64,000 nucleotides of DNA, taken from positions 6,882,001 through 6,946,000 of the forward strand of contig OZ020492.1 in the NCBI GenBank assembly GCA_963971405.1. The letters are read 5' to 3'. Position 1 is the first letter of the stretch. Each line of letters begins with the position of its first letter. Under the pieces are notes generated by a model that saw only the letters and a list, made by a program, of their open reading frames with translations, had not been told where the DNA came from and ran no database searches. Made by a program: the position numbers and the translations under genes. This document shows, in pieces, positions 12,876 through 23,838 of the stretch. The DNA comes from Psococerastis gibbosa. Its lineage: Eukaryota > Arthropoda > Insecta > Psocodea > Psocidae.

Positions 12876-13566
12876 CAAATTTACTTTTTATTTGAAAAAT
12901 GAAACGATATACTTCGTGTTTGATGCAAATATAACAAATACTTTTTAATAAATGGCCAGCCCTCGTGGAATAATTTATATGTTCTTTGAATCCGCGTTAA
13001 AGAAAGAGGCAACAATTGTGCTGGTCAAAGTTTTAGCGAAGACTTAATCAAATCCCGAGTCCATTATAGTAAGAATAAGGTTAACGAAGGGATTTTGCAC
13101 TGCAACGTCTGTTTTCTCTGTAACGGGTGACTCATGGGCCCTCAATGTATTATCTCTGCCCACTGATCATTAATTAACTATTTTGAACGGAAGATAGTTT
13201 TTTACATCTGTGCGAAATAATGCCGAATTTCTGAAAAATGTGCCAATTACTCATTTAATCACTTTTGACGGCATTTTATCCAGTTTGGTTTTTAATATGT
13301 GTAATCTAAATATCGTCTGAGAGTAAACAGCGTATTTATGACACATTTGATTCATCGAAGATCCATCCGAATTTCTAAATAAACGGCCAAGTTCATTGCC
13401 AAGTTGTTTAGACGCCATTAATTATAAATTATTTTTCTGGCCCAATTTTTAAATTTCGCTGTTCTATGAAATGTATTGTTACGAATACAAAGACAGATAG
13501 TGTAGAGGTAGAGGTTAGCACGATGCCCCTGACTGTTTAGTTTTTCTTGGTTCCCTTCGTCAGGAC

Positions 13567-13793
13567 TCAGGACATGTAGAGTAGTGGTATGGACTCCGAC
13601 TTTCAACCAATAGGTTGTTGAATCGAGTTCTACAATCTCTACATTTTCTGGCCATGCTTCGGAAGGCATGTAAAGCAGGTGGTCCCGGGCCTTCCTAGTT
13701 GAGTGTAAGAGAGGGCTTTATAGCCTTAACTTAGCTAGGTTGCGCTTAGTAATAGAACAAAAGGCATAATGAATGTATTTATTTATTTATTTA
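13567..13793 (+). mobile_element. SINE-1 copy, full length
   Basis: Head GGACATGTAGAGTAGTGGTA with diverged B box (GAATCGAGTTC), body, stem-loop and TTTA tail. It lies about 740 bp downstream of the CUT exon donor, on the strand opposite to cut. Confidence 0.87.
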
Positions 13794-14037
13794 ATGCCCT
13801 CATGATGTTGGATCATCAACGTACGTATTATATACTAGGCCTATATGATACTAATATGTTTATTAATGTAATGTACGAAAAAAAATGTTATGATATACAT
13901 TTACTTTTACTTAATTTAAAAATTAAAATTATGCTTTGCCTTTATGCAAAAAGTAGCTCGCTGATCTGTTCAGTTTAGATAGTTGTGATACTGCACCTAA
14001 CCTGTCCAACAATATGAATCTTGTCTCGGGTACGGGG

Positions 14038-14160
14038 GATACTATAAGAGTTACTCTAGAGACAGATACTATAGGAACAGATACTCTAGAGACAGATACT
14101 ATAGGGACAAACACTATAAGGACAGATACCATAGGGGCAGATAATATAGGGACAGATAGC
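14038..14160. repeat. 15 bp minisatellite, about eight imperfect units
   Basis: Tandem array of a unit like GATACTATAGGGACA with variants GATACTCTAGAGACA, GATACCATAGGGGCA and GATAATATAGGGACA. One early unit is 12 bp long. The array lies about 375 bp downstream of the CUT-exon donor, inside the intron. Because 15 is divisible by three the minus frame reads as a Val-Ser-Val-Pro-Ile repeat, which is a shadow and not a protein. Confidence 0.9.
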
Positions 14161-14534
14161 TTAGTAGTAAAGTCATTTCAATTCCACTGCTAGCGCTTAG
14201 TAAGTTTTTGTTATACAGTTGCTATTGTAGATTTCAAATCTGTTTCCTTTATTACCATGTCAATTGGCTACAATGATCTTCATCCGATCTGCGGGCCTGC
14301 TATGGTGATTATTATTAATCATAACCTGGGATTAAAAATGTAAACAAGATAATTTTTTAATGGAAAGTGCTATTCAGAATTGTTTGGTTTTCATTTTTAA
14401 CCCCAAGAATAAGGTAATACTAGTCGCCATAGTAGGCCTGCTGATCAAAGGATTTGCGTCAGGAACGCAAGGTAATGGCTGAACAGAGAAGTTGAAGAGA
14501 AATATGAAAGAGATTAATAAGAACAAAAACTTAC

Positions 14535-15292
14535 CTTTTTTTGGTATTAAGCTCTTCAACAGAGCCACAGCTTTATCGTCGCAAGCCCATGCGTGCATCT
14601 TCCTGTAGCTATCCCGACCTTTCTCCGTAAGCTTATCCCACGGCTTCGGCTTGCTGAGGAGTTCACTAACAGTTCCCTGACTCAGTCCAAGAACATATTT
14701 GGCAAAAAGTCTTTGTCCAATATTATGCATACTTAACAACTCGCGCACTCGTCGCGCTATGTGTAACGTATCTAAATTTTGCGTTGAATATTTGTCCATG
14801 TTATACCGCAACATCTCCTGCAAACGGGCTTCCATTGGGTCACCTTTGGGTATCAAAGATTCGCCGAGTCGTCCCATGACAGAAGGGTCGTCACCAAACC
14901 GGTAACGAGGGACATCCATGCAAACGTCAGGCCTCATGAGTGGATGGTGGTCGAAACTCATCAGACCGTTGGAAAGCATGGGAGTTGCCATAAGCTGGGT
15001 GAGATGGTTGTTGTTATGGCAGTCATCGTGCATCTTGCCGTTCATATAGAGCTCCTGAGGCGTCGGCGACCGATTGTCCTCGTCGTCCGGGCGCTCATCA
15101 GGAGGCTCCTCCTGAAATTCCTCTTTGACTTCATCGGGTTCGGGCGTCGGACTACGCCGCTCCGGCTCCGGCTCGCAGCTCACTTCCATTTTTGGCAGTG
15201 AATTTTGAAGCTCTTGCTGCTGCGACATGATCATTTCTAGACTCTTTGGCTCGCCTGTTCCATGTGCCGGCATCTCAATTGATCGTAAGAGG
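14535..15292 (-). CDS. cut: Cut/CUX homeobox protein, internal exon carrying the first CUT repeat (partial gene)
   Basis: This exon encodes 252 full codons of a Cut/CUX transcription factor, a nuclear DNA-binding protein with an N-terminal coiled coil, several CUT repeats and a homeodomain. Residues 1-31 of the exon (LLRSIEMPAHG..., ending SLEMIMSQQQELQNSL) continue the coiled-coil end. Residues 36-90 are an acidic Pro/Ser/Thr-rich linker with two RSPTP motifs. Residues 137-171 (GRLGESLIPKGDPMEARLQE and following) are the conserved block before the domain. Residues about 172-250 are a complete CUT domain (NLDTLHIARRVRELL, GQRLFAKYVLGLSQGTVSEL, KPKPWDKLTEKGR, HAWACDD). The minus-strand acceptor is TTCTATTTCAG just upstream of 15292; the donor is AAG|GTAAGT at 14535/14534. 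The exon starts on the third base of a codon and ends after a first base. By order after the coil the domain is CR1. The later CUT repeats and homeodomain are not found in 1-14533. The identification is very secure; the exact species orthologue is not. Confidence 0.96.
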
Positions 15293-16144
15293 CTGAAATA
15301 GAACAGTATCAATTAGAACGACTTCAGAATGTTTATTACAAATATTTATACAATTTGTTTAAAATTAAATAATATTATTAAAAAGCACTCGACGCATAAT
15401 ATATAAGAACCATGCGATCAGAGAACTCCAGTGAAAAACCTGGGAAGTGGTCGAAAGATGGCGTATGCTTCCAGCCTGGTCGAACTATATGTGGTACTAT
15501 ACTCGCCACAGGACAAACTCCTAATCGGAAAAATGGATTCAAGATCAATTTGGACAGAGCGGGAATCAAACCCACTTTCCGGGGCATTGTGTTGGGTAGC
15601 ATGATGCTGCGAAAAGACATAGATCTTGGGTTTGAGTGTCTTAGCTTGAGTCTACTACATAATCATATAAACTTGATTATATTTGATCAGAGATGACTGA
15701 ATATAAGAATATAATAAGTTGACATAGTGGAACTCAAACCATGAAAAATTTCCAACAAACCACAATGAAATGTTAACCTGTAAATTAAAGAACCAACAAG
15801 AAAATTACCCACTTGCATGCAGCCGAAAATGAAGGAAGCAGTCAAACGGACTAAATTAATATTGTTATTATTTATGTATGTATTCTCAAATCGGTCATAC
15901 GAGACAATGCGGTGATTACAGTAATTAAATTGAAGAATCCTTGAATAAAAACCCAAACTGATAATTTCAAAGCTGGTTTCTTTATCCATAATTGGTGGTA
16001 AAGAACATATTGCGTATTAAAGTCTTGGTAGCCCGATGGGTCACTCGTTGAGTTTTTCCGCGCACCAGTGCGTAATCCGCGCACTGAACCGGAGTCGATG
16101 GCAGTTGGGGATGATGAGAGATATAACCTGGGAACTTATACGAG

Positions 16145-16443
16145 ATTGAGTGCGCTCACATCGTTCCAATGGACAGTTAGGAAACCAGGCATCACTCAAA
16201 CCATGCTTCGTCTAGAGGGATTTTCCATATTTTCCTTGCATTCACAAAAAATTTTCGAATGTTACTATTTCGTTTTTAGGTCGAAACTGGTGTGGTTTGG
16301 TAGCCTTGGGCTTATTTTATTCCAGTTCACCACCTTTTCGAAACGGTTCCGTATTGAGTGCGCTCACATCGTTCCAATGGGCAGTTAGGAAACCAGGCAT
16401 CACTCAAACCATGCTTCATCTAGAGGGATTTTCCATATTTTCC
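16145..16443 (+). repeat. Two 91 bp direct repeats, 208 bp apart
   Basis: 16145-16235 and 16353-16443 share ATTGAGTGCGCTCACATCGT, GTTAGGAAACCAGGCATCAC and TAGAGGGATTTTCCATATTT with only about two differences. Lies in the cut intron. High identity points to a recent duplication or two copies of one mobile fragment. Confidence 0.85.
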
Positions 16444-16484
16444 CAAAATAAAGTGATCGAAAAAATGAAAAAAATTCTCAGGAG

Positions 16485-16650
16485 AATATTTTTGTGAACC
16501 TTCATGACGAATTTTAACAATATACGCCGGGTAGTTCGACCGAAAAATCCATGAGTAGACAGACAGACAGACCTTTCGTTAAAACCTCAAAAGTTTTAAA
16601 TCCTTTGAAATCTCGAAATCGAACATTTCTACCACACGAATAGTTCCTTA
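16485..16650 (+). repeat. GACAGACAG-type LINE-like 3' repeat, copy 1
   Basis: TTTTTGTGAACCTTCATGAC, GGGTAGTTCGACCGAAAAAT, GACAGACAGACAGAC, then CTTTGAAATCTCGAAATC and CCTTATACCCACGCATA. Matches 47545-47760 in the same order. Resembles 3' regions of arthropod LINE-type repeats; class not proven. Confidence 0.55.
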
Positions 16651-17572
16651 TACCCACGCATAAATAGGAAATCAGCAATGGAGTGAGTGGAACACATGGA
16701 CGTTTCCCATATGAATTATATGGAAAATTAAAAAAGATAAGGAAATATAATATTTTTGATGCCTATTTGCATAGTTTGCCTATGCATTATGAGCGTAATA
16801 GGTAAAGCAAGGGATAACGCCACACTATACCAGAGATTTATGCAGGTCCACGTAACATGATCCGCATCTGAGTGCGGCAAATGCTATGATTTACACGATT
16901 TCTTTGTTCTGCATTTTCAATGTAAGAACCCCATAAAACTTGAGACCTGTACGCCAGATCGCCAGCACAGGTGGTCTGTTAATTTCACCTTCATCAACAA
17001 ACAACAAAAGTCTTGGGTTCTTGTATACATGTGATTGTTGCAAATTTTACTACTCGCCGAACAAGAAATATAGCGTAGAGACCGATAAAAGGTAATTCCT
17101 CCAAGCGCAAAAGAGCTCTAATTTACCATTACGTTAACTGCAGAGAACTATTAATTATCTAAAAGAGATGGTGATTTTTATGTTGTCTTTATAGACTGAT
17201 TACCAGCTGCACGCCCTCTAGCCTCATCAGGAAAAATTTTATTACGATATTTATCATAAAACAACTTTGCCCACCCACTTCATAATAAATTTGGACCCAA
17301 TATAGTTCTGTTCTCATTGTCATTGGGTTGAGGATTTACTCTTGTGTCTTAGCTTTCATATTAACTTTAATATAAAAATAACAGATCCAGGGGTGGCCAA
17401 TATATATTTACGATCTGCTTCTTCTTAGAGAGAAGACGTAACATTAAATTTTACAGGTGATGCTAGAGCTGACGTAATGGGCTTTGTAGTTTAAAGAAAT
17501 TATTCTTTGCCTTTATATATATAATATGTGGCCATCACTAAAAACGTAGCCACAGCAATTTAACTTAAAAGA

Positions 17573-17789
17573 AGGACATGTAGAGTAGTGGCGCGGACTC
17601 TGACTATCACCCGAAAGGTTGTTGGTGCGAATCCTACACTGGCTATATTTTCTGGCCATGCTTCGGAGGGCATGTAAAGCAGACGGTCTCGGGCTTTCCT
17701 TGTTGAGTGTAAGAGAGGGCTTTATAGCCCTAACTCCGCTAGATTGGCTTAGTAACAGAACAAAAGTCATTATTTATTTATTTATTTAA
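17573..17789 (+). mobile_element. SINE-1 copy, full length
   Basis: Complete copy in the intron between the two cut exons, opposite in strand to cut: head, TATCACCCG anticodon segment, B box GGTGCGAATCC (mutated), GGGCTTTATAGCCC and (ATTT)n tail. Confidence 0.88.
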
Positions 17790-17921
17790 GAAAGGGAGCA
17801 TGGGTGGAGGGCGTTCAATAACTGCGGCCAATCCAATCGGTGCTACTGACGACCACATCGGCCCTACTGCACAATAAAATTTAGAGAAACATACATAAAT
17901 AAAAATAATCATCATAACATC

Positions 17922-17923
17922 AC

Positions 17924-17953
<30 letters not shown>
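17922..17953. repeat. (ATT)n microsatellite
   Basis: About ten ATT units. It explains the poly-Asn and poly-Ile shadows in the minus frames. Confidence 0.9.
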
Positions 17954-17954
<1 letters not shown>

Positions 17955-19167
17955 AATAACAGTTGTTCTGGACCCATCACGGGCCACGGCCTGCCGGGTT
18001 CACGGTATTTTTGTCTCTCAAATGTACATGGTATGATTATATTATATTGATTGATTGATTGATTTACCATCAGACCTAAAAGTTCAATAAAATGCATATG
18101 TTATAAAGAAAATTGAGTACAATTTAAATTCTTTCATGATACAATTTTGTTTTATTAAGTTTAGGAACAGCCTTCTATAGACGCCTTCTATTTCTTTTGA
18201 TATTGATTTGAACTACTGAGTTCCTAATGATAGTTCCTTAGAGTTAGTTAAAAATTACCGGATAGTAGTTCTCTCCGCACCAAGTAACCTAGCAGTTAAG
18301 TTAAGCTATACGGTAAAATACTACTCAGCAATGGTCTTTTTGGCTTTTGATTTGCATAAAATGTTTGGATGATGTAAATTTAAATTTAAAAAATAAATAA
18401 AAATCAGTACCATAATACTTGAAGGACGAAAAGGCCAAAAAGTCTTGAAATGTACCTTCATTATTGACTGTTTACTCACAATGTAAATATTTGTTACTGC
18501 AGTTACAGCTTATTATTTTTTTGAAGATGATTCTGCACAATAGCACTCCAATTAAAATAGTCAGTGAACCAGCTTAAATAGGGGTTAGAAAGCTTACTTC
18601 GATTTTCAAAAACCGGTGAATGAAACAGCTACCCCTGTGGAGGGCGTCGTGGATATACACAAGTTACAAAAGACAGCCCTTTTAAACATCTGACTAGATA
18701 TAGATTATTACTAAAACAAACTTTTATTTCATTTTATTGAAGTACAAAATTAACTCAGCTTGTACAACTCCACAACCTCCACAGGTCATTTGCTAAAAAG
18801 ATTTCAAAGAAGTGGTTTCCAATGCCAAAATCACATTTCAGCACCCCTTCTATTTCTGCACTCAGCAGCATTAGCAATCTAGGAAGCTTCAAATGGCTTA
18901 AAAATAGCAGTGGAAAAGTCGCAAATTATCGCAAAACAAAACTGTTTCAATACAAGCAAACTGTTTTGAGTGGTCTTTGGGTAACCCGTTACCCAGAGTG
19001 CTCCCAATGGCATTACTCTTTGGGGCCTGCGCTTTGTTAAAAAAATTAAATTAAAAAAACAAGGAAAAACTGGGTAAAAGATAAGATAAGATACTGTTCA
19101 TTTCAAACGGCCACAATCTGTTTTTCCCTGTCATCGTGTTACCACTACCCAATCTGCCCGGTGTCTC

Positions 19168-19285
19168 AGCTACCCAAGGCCGTAGCCAGGGGGGGGGGAG
19201 GTACATGAAATGGCATGACACTAGATAGAATCGGATTTTTGGATGAAAAATAAAAACTACTATGTAATTTCCAATGCAACAATTT
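19168..19285 (+). mobile_element. Fragment of the GGCCGTAGCC MITE-like family
   Basis: AAGGCCGTAGCCAGGGGGGG, then ATGAAATGGCATGACACTAG and ATAGAATCGGATTTTTGGAT match the left part of 52843-53016. The right end is missing and an R4-family repeat follows. Confidence 0.7.
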
Positions 19286-19352
19286 GAGACAAGCTTACCA
19301 TTGACACAATGAAGCAGGCTAATGCATGACTTAACCAAGCACAGATACGAGT
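19286..19352 (+). repeat. R4 repeat, 3' part
   Basis: TTTGAGACAAGCTTACCATT, GACACAATGAAGCAGGC, GCATGACTTAACCAAGCACA. Confidence 0.7.
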
Positions 19353-19644
19353 CCCGCCAATCGGTTACTCGGGTTCGAATATCGTTCTGCCCCATTGCCA
19401 TATCTTTCTTCCTCTAATAAGCAAGTTCATTGGAAAGACTAACATTGGAAGTATTTTTTGAAAGCCCTTCATCAGTCCGTTCCGCAAGAGCTAGATATGT
19501 GCGTATTTGAACTTGCGCATGTTGGCTCATTGAAGTGTGATTCCGGACCAGTGACAACAAGACACAGCGCACTGCTTCGGTGTCTCTCCCACTTCTGAGC
19601 TTCCTAATATATACTTACGACAACTTCAAAAAACCTACAGCTAA

Positions 19645-20029
19645 GGCGGAGATTCCACCGACCGGCTAAGGCTAAAAACAAAAACGGTGACGTGGCAGCA
19701 GAGATTCAAGACTTAGGCGGGGTTTCCACCGACCTCGCATTGCAGAATGCAAATGACATTGACGGAAATGTTTGTTTTTCTTTTTATAGAAATCTATTAA
19801 AATGTTTGTACTTAACATATCCCATGACGCCATTTTTTAATTTGTTTGTGATTTTACTGTATGATCATTGATCAATTTTAACTATGGAATAAAGGAAAAC
19901 AAACATTTCTGTCAATGTCATTTGCATTCTGCAATGCGAGGTCGGTGGAAACCCCGCCTAAGTCTTGAATGTCTGCTACCACGTCACCCTTTTTGTATTT
20001 AGCCCTAGCCGGTCGGTGGAATCCCCGCC
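19645..20029. mobile_element. Composite foldback MITE, copy B
   Basis: Same architecture as the copy at 10989-11372: 71 bp outer arms (19645-19715, 19959-20029) beginning GGCGGAGATTCCACCGACCG, and a 243 bp inner element (19716-19958) with ends GGCGGGGTTTCCACCGACC. Flanked by CTAA and TTAG. The inner core holds GATCATTGATCAATTTTAAC. Both copies share the composite, so it spread as a unit. Confidence 0.88.
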
Positions 20030-20034
20030 TTAGC

Positions 20035-20235
20035 AATGCCTACGAATCCCTTGACATAAATGGGTTCGTACCTGTACGAGTTTCTACACATCATGCGATC
20101 GGTGACCTGTCGTAATTCAACACAGGTATTGAAACCTACAGAGGCGACTGAAGAAATTATTCGGATACATTCATTGAATTGTTTGTATGCGAATACTCTT
20201 TTCAAAAAATAAAAAATAAATAAAATAAAAACTTG
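20035..20235 (+). mobile_element. SINE-2 copy
   Basis: Contains CTGTACGAGTTTCTACACAT, CATGCGATCGGTGACCTGTC, CTACAGAGGCGACTGAAG, and the 3' stem-loop region with ATTATTCGGATACATTCA and GTTTGTATGCGAATA, then an A-rich tail. It abuts the right end of a composite MITE (20029). Confidence 0.82.
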
Positions 20236-21394
20236 TACATGTCATGACGAAACATTATAAATGTAACTATGAAGAAAAAAATCGTCTCTATTTTCCATTG
20301 AGCGCGGTCCACTCTTACAATTAACCCCAAAAATGATACTTAAAAAGAAATTTTACGTAAGCTACTAATTTTCAACAATACCTAGGTATGAAACATAGGT
20401 ACGAATGGGACCATTGTTTACATCTGTATGACATACCGCCTGTTCAAAAATTGGCGAAGAAATGTTGCTATAGAAGGGGGGGGGGGATTTTGGAACATGC
20501 AGTTTACTTAAGAACTTTAGTCTGAGTAGCGCAGCGCTCCACCCTTGAACTAAGTTAGCAGTTTGTGTTGTTGTTTCCTATTATTGCAGACGCCATTGTA
20601 ACAATGTAAGCCTCTTTAAATTTTCTCTCTTTGCGTACCGTTTCTATGACAAATTTTCCGCGGTTAAGCTGACAAAAAAGCAGACAAAAATTTCTAACAC
20701 TTTACTCTGTAGCCTAATTATAGCAACCCAGCACCTAGCGCCAACGTAAAAGAAGAAACTTACCCGGGAACAAGTCTAAAATGTCCTAAATAAACCTCAA
20801 TGGATGATTAACTTAAATTAAAGTGGAATAAAATAAATTACAAATGGTTTGTAAACGAGGTTAATAGCGGTTTATTGTTGCATATGCTAGACGCAGGCGG
20901 AACATTTTTTGTGAGTTCTTTTTGGATCAATATGAAAAAACAGTTGAATGTCGTCTGGTTTGGAGCGGGTTAGTTTTGTTTTCTGATAACTGTCCTCAAT
21001 GGCATAATAATGATTGACTCGTGACAGATAGGTCTATAAAGGTAATGCACGTGCGTACCGGTGTACCTATGACCGGCTGTCACAATAGAGCGCTAGTTAC
21101 ATGTTTCTTAGACTACTGATGGGTAGGTCCTCTGAAATGATAAGAAACTTGTAGCAGCGACTTACGGGGCAATTCCCAGGAAATTCCCCGCCAGAAGATT
21201 TAGAAGAGCGAGAGCAACGATGAGATTAGCATAAGTTTGTAGTGTATTGTATTGTATACATTAATTATAAGTTTATTTATTTGGTATATAGACCATAACA
21301 GTTTTAATACCGTATTTAAATAGTTTACATAATTTCTCGGGAAAGTTATTCTTGCTAGGCCTGCTGGACTTGCTCAGTCTTCTAATAAGTTCTT

Positions 21395-21555
21395 ACGTAA
21401 ACAGTTGAGAAATAACTCATCTCACAAATAATTCAATTGTTGCATCCGAATAACTTCTTCAGTCACCTTTGTAGTACCTGTGTTGAAATAAAAAAGGTCT
21501 GCGATCTCATGTTGTTTAAAAAGACTCGCACAAGTACAAACAAACCGCCTCATGT
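21395..21555 (-). mobile_element. SINE-2 copy, diverged
   Basis: Minus-oriented: CCGAATAACTTCTTCAGTCA, CCTTTGTAGTACCTGTGTTG, AGACTCGCACAAGTACAAAC match SINE-2 with many changes. Confidence 0.7.
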
Positions 21556-21598
21556 TCCGACATGTACCAAAACAATTTAGTTATTTCTTGTACTTGGG

Positions 21599-21733
21599 TT
21601 GCAATGTTTATCATGTAAAATACTGGGGTCGCTACTCCTCCAAATCTACGCTCTTTGTCAAACAAAATAGTTGCTTCTTACACAATTGAGTTACAATATA
21701 TCATGTACAATACCGGGGTCGCCACTGCTCCCT
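21599..21733 (+). repeat. Local duplication of about 45 bp
   Basis: 21599-21643 (GTTGCAATGTTTATCATGTA, ACTGGGGTCGCTACTCCTCC) and 21688-21733 (GTTACAATATATCATGTACA, ACCGGGGTCGCCACTGCTCC) are alike. The second overlaps the reverse transcriptase scrap. Confidence 0.65.
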
Positions 21734-21860
21734 GTGGCACTTCAAAAGCTAGGCTCGTTAGTATTCCCAATGTCCAGTCCCGTTTCCAGGAACTTAATTC
21801 AAAATTTTGGATTCCCTTTAACTTGTGACGAGTTCGTTCCCAATTAGCTTTTGGTTTCAC
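21678..21860 (-). pseudogene. LINE reverse transcriptase scrap, box B (VPQG)
   Basis: Minus-strand reading ...SLAFEVPQGAVATPVLYMIY followed by CNSIV matches the reverse transcriptase motif VPQGSVLGPLLFLIYIND of Jockey/CR1-like LINEs. Conserved residues are VPQG and the P-L-x-x-IY pattern. Upstream and downstream domains are missing, so this is a dead remnant. It overlaps a local duplication (21599-21643 and 21688-21733). Confidence 0.6.
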
Positions 21861-22397
21861 GTCGATTTTCTAATGTAATTTTACTTTATAGTGTCCCCAT
21901 AAGAAAATTATTATTTCTGCGTCTGATCATTTGCATGAAAGGGTGTTATGCCTCAGAGGGTTTCTCATTTTCATCCCTGATTTGCAGATTTATTGGGGGG
22001 TTAGAATTGTGAATCCTTTTTGCGCCTCAGTTAGACCGAACTAAAGAGTCAGTGAGTGACCTTTTTGGAGCTATGGTAGCATTCTATCCCGTCACGGCAG
22101 ATGATTTTTTTATGCCTCCACACCGAAAAATGTTTATCGGAAATGAACGGACTGGCTTTCAAATGATTAATACTCATGAATTCAAGGGAATCGTGAAAAA
22201 AAATATTCAATACAACTGAAAAATTGTCATGATATCTTCTTGAGCCATTTGTAGTCTTATAGAATCACCCAGAAACATTTGAATCGGAAAAGGTTTTAGC
22301 TGTTACACAGTTTATTTTTGTGAAATATTTCTTCGGATGATATTGTAAGAAGAAGAGCATTTTATTTGTTTATGAACTATATATACTATCAGTTTAC

Positions 22398-22579
22398 CTT
22401 AATTCACGTTTCAATTGATCATAGTCATTCATTGAGTCTAGTTTCGCTTCTAGGGCCGCTACGATTTGTCGTTTTTGTTCCAACTTTTCTTCTAAGCAAG
22501 CGATTTTAGCCGTGTAACTTTCCTGCATCTTGTTCATCGATGATTCTAGCCTTTGGAGATCATGAACTAGTTTTGATAT
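22398..22579 (-). CDS. cut: Cut/CUX homeobox protein, upstream coiled-coil exon (partial gene)
   Basis: A 182-base exon that encodes 60 codons plus two bases, starting in phase 0 (ISKLVHDLQRLESSMNKMQ...) and ending ...DYDQLKREL. The heptad-like spacing of Leu, Ile and Val with charged flanks is a coiled coil, and the ending DYDQLKREL is the signature end of the CUX/CASP coil (DYEEIKREL in vertebrates). The acceptor is TTTATTGTTTCAG just above 22579 and the donor AAG|GTAAAC lies at 22398/22397. It stops after two bases (AG) of a codon. The CUT exon at 15292 begins with one base (C), giving AGC, Ser, and the continuous reading KREL-S-LLRSIEM. This is the family-conserved junction, so the two exons are very likely consecutive. 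In vertebrates this coil is shared with the Golgi isoform CASP; whether such an isoform exists here cannot be told. An ATG 24 bases before the exon belongs to the intron. Confidence 0.9.
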
Positions 22580-23838
22580 CTGAAACAATAAAATAATCCA
22601 CATAAGTTTACAAACATTGCTTGAGTTCTGAAGGGATGAGCAAAATTAATATAGGCCTACAATTTTGCATAATCGGATGATAACCTAATAGATATTTTTT
22701 ATTCAATACTTTTTGCTTGTTTTTCTCTTATTTTTTTTAATTTTTTTTTTTTAATTTTTGCAGCCATTTTTTATGTATTATTCCAACATTCTATGCTGTT
22801 ATAAATTAATAGGGGGCCCCCCTACCACCAATTATTGAAATATGCTGTTGACATGTTATAATACTGTAAACTATTATATTATATTATTAACTCAAATCGA
22901 GCGCATAACAAAAGAACCGATCGATGCCGAGAACAAAAAAATATATTTTTTTAAATAACTAACATATGTACAGTGTGCAGTAATTACAATCAATAGGTCC
23001 AAAATATTTGTTTAACAACATGAAAAGAAAATTTCGGTTGTAGCATAAGTTTTTCAACATTTTTGAATAATCAATGAAGACGATAACCTACGTAGCAAAA
23101 TAGTAAAAGATATACTTTTTGTGGAAGGCATTCACTTGGTTCTTTGTTATTTCTTATTTAATTATTCATAACGAACACAATGGTTTGGTTCCTTTTTGGT
23201 AATTCCCTTACATTATTCAAATACTAGAAAATGATATAAAATAAGTAAAATCAATTAAAAGAAAACTTTGAAAAAAAAAACTCTTATTTTGGTTGTTTCC
23301 TTTACATGGTATTATAAAGTATTTAAAATTAATAGTAAAAAGTTGGAAGGACAAGAGTCCAAAACAGATTTTTTTAGAAAAGTTGGGGAATATCAGCCCA
23401 TTAGAAAAGATGGAAAATGAAATAATATTAAAATTTGAGACCAAAAATGACAATCACCCCTCAGTAATAAGCCACTAGGTAATCACCTGCAAAAAGTAAC
23501 ATTTGGGGTCTGAAAATATGAGAAATAATACCCAATATTGGAAGTATGAGGGCTCTTGAGCATCCCAGAATTGGGATATACAGCAAGTCTGGAAACCAAA
23601 AAGTCGTCACAATATATTGATTCACGTGAAGCCTCCAGGTCTTCTTAGGAGTCGCAACACATTGTTAAAGATTTTCTTTAGAAAGTCATTACATGCTGGG
23701 AAAAATTAGTTTTTTATGTCTTAAAGGCATTTTAGACATCGATTACAACCCACCTACCCTTTATATTGGAACAGGGTTGGGAATTTTTATTTTTATTCCT
23801 TTCACTACATACATATAGCTTTGAATTTTGAGTATTAC

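Larger units (their letters stand above)
1..14534 (-). other. Downstream intron of cut (partial), repeat-filled
   Basis: From the donor at 14534 to the left edge I find no exon that resembles a further CUT repeat or a homeodomain. The stretch holds SINE-1 copies, a SINE-3 copy, two pentanucleotide-bounded elements, one composite MITE, G-tract MITEs, a small reverse transcriptase scrap and a 15 bp minisatellite, listed separately. In 456-3290, 4740-6320, 6780-8000, 8225-9350 and 12880-13560 I see nothing recognisable beyond AT-rich unique-looking sequence. Calling it intron is inference: the donor at 14534 requires a further exon to the left. Confidence 0.75.
15293..22397 (-). other. Intron of cut between coil exon and CUT exon, 7105 bp, phase 2
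   Basis: Bounded by GT (22397-22396) and AG (15294-15293) on the minus strand, with matching phase 2 on both sides. It contains a direct duplication near 16.2-16.4 kb, a GACAGACAG repeat relative, one SINE-1, a composite MITE, two SINE-2 copies and a LINE reverse transcriptase scrap. Between 18100 and 19160, and between 20240 and 21230, I see nothing recognisable. Confidence 0.85.

Noticed and set aside
14944-15201. Plus-strand open frames opposite the CUT exon
   Set aside because: Shadows of the cut exon; the minus strand has the conserved domain and splice sites.
22580-22603. ATG at 22603 as a possible translation start of the coil exon
   Set aside because: The bases from 22603 to 22580 contain the polypyrimidine tract and AG acceptor, so this is intron; the exon starts at 22579 in frame.
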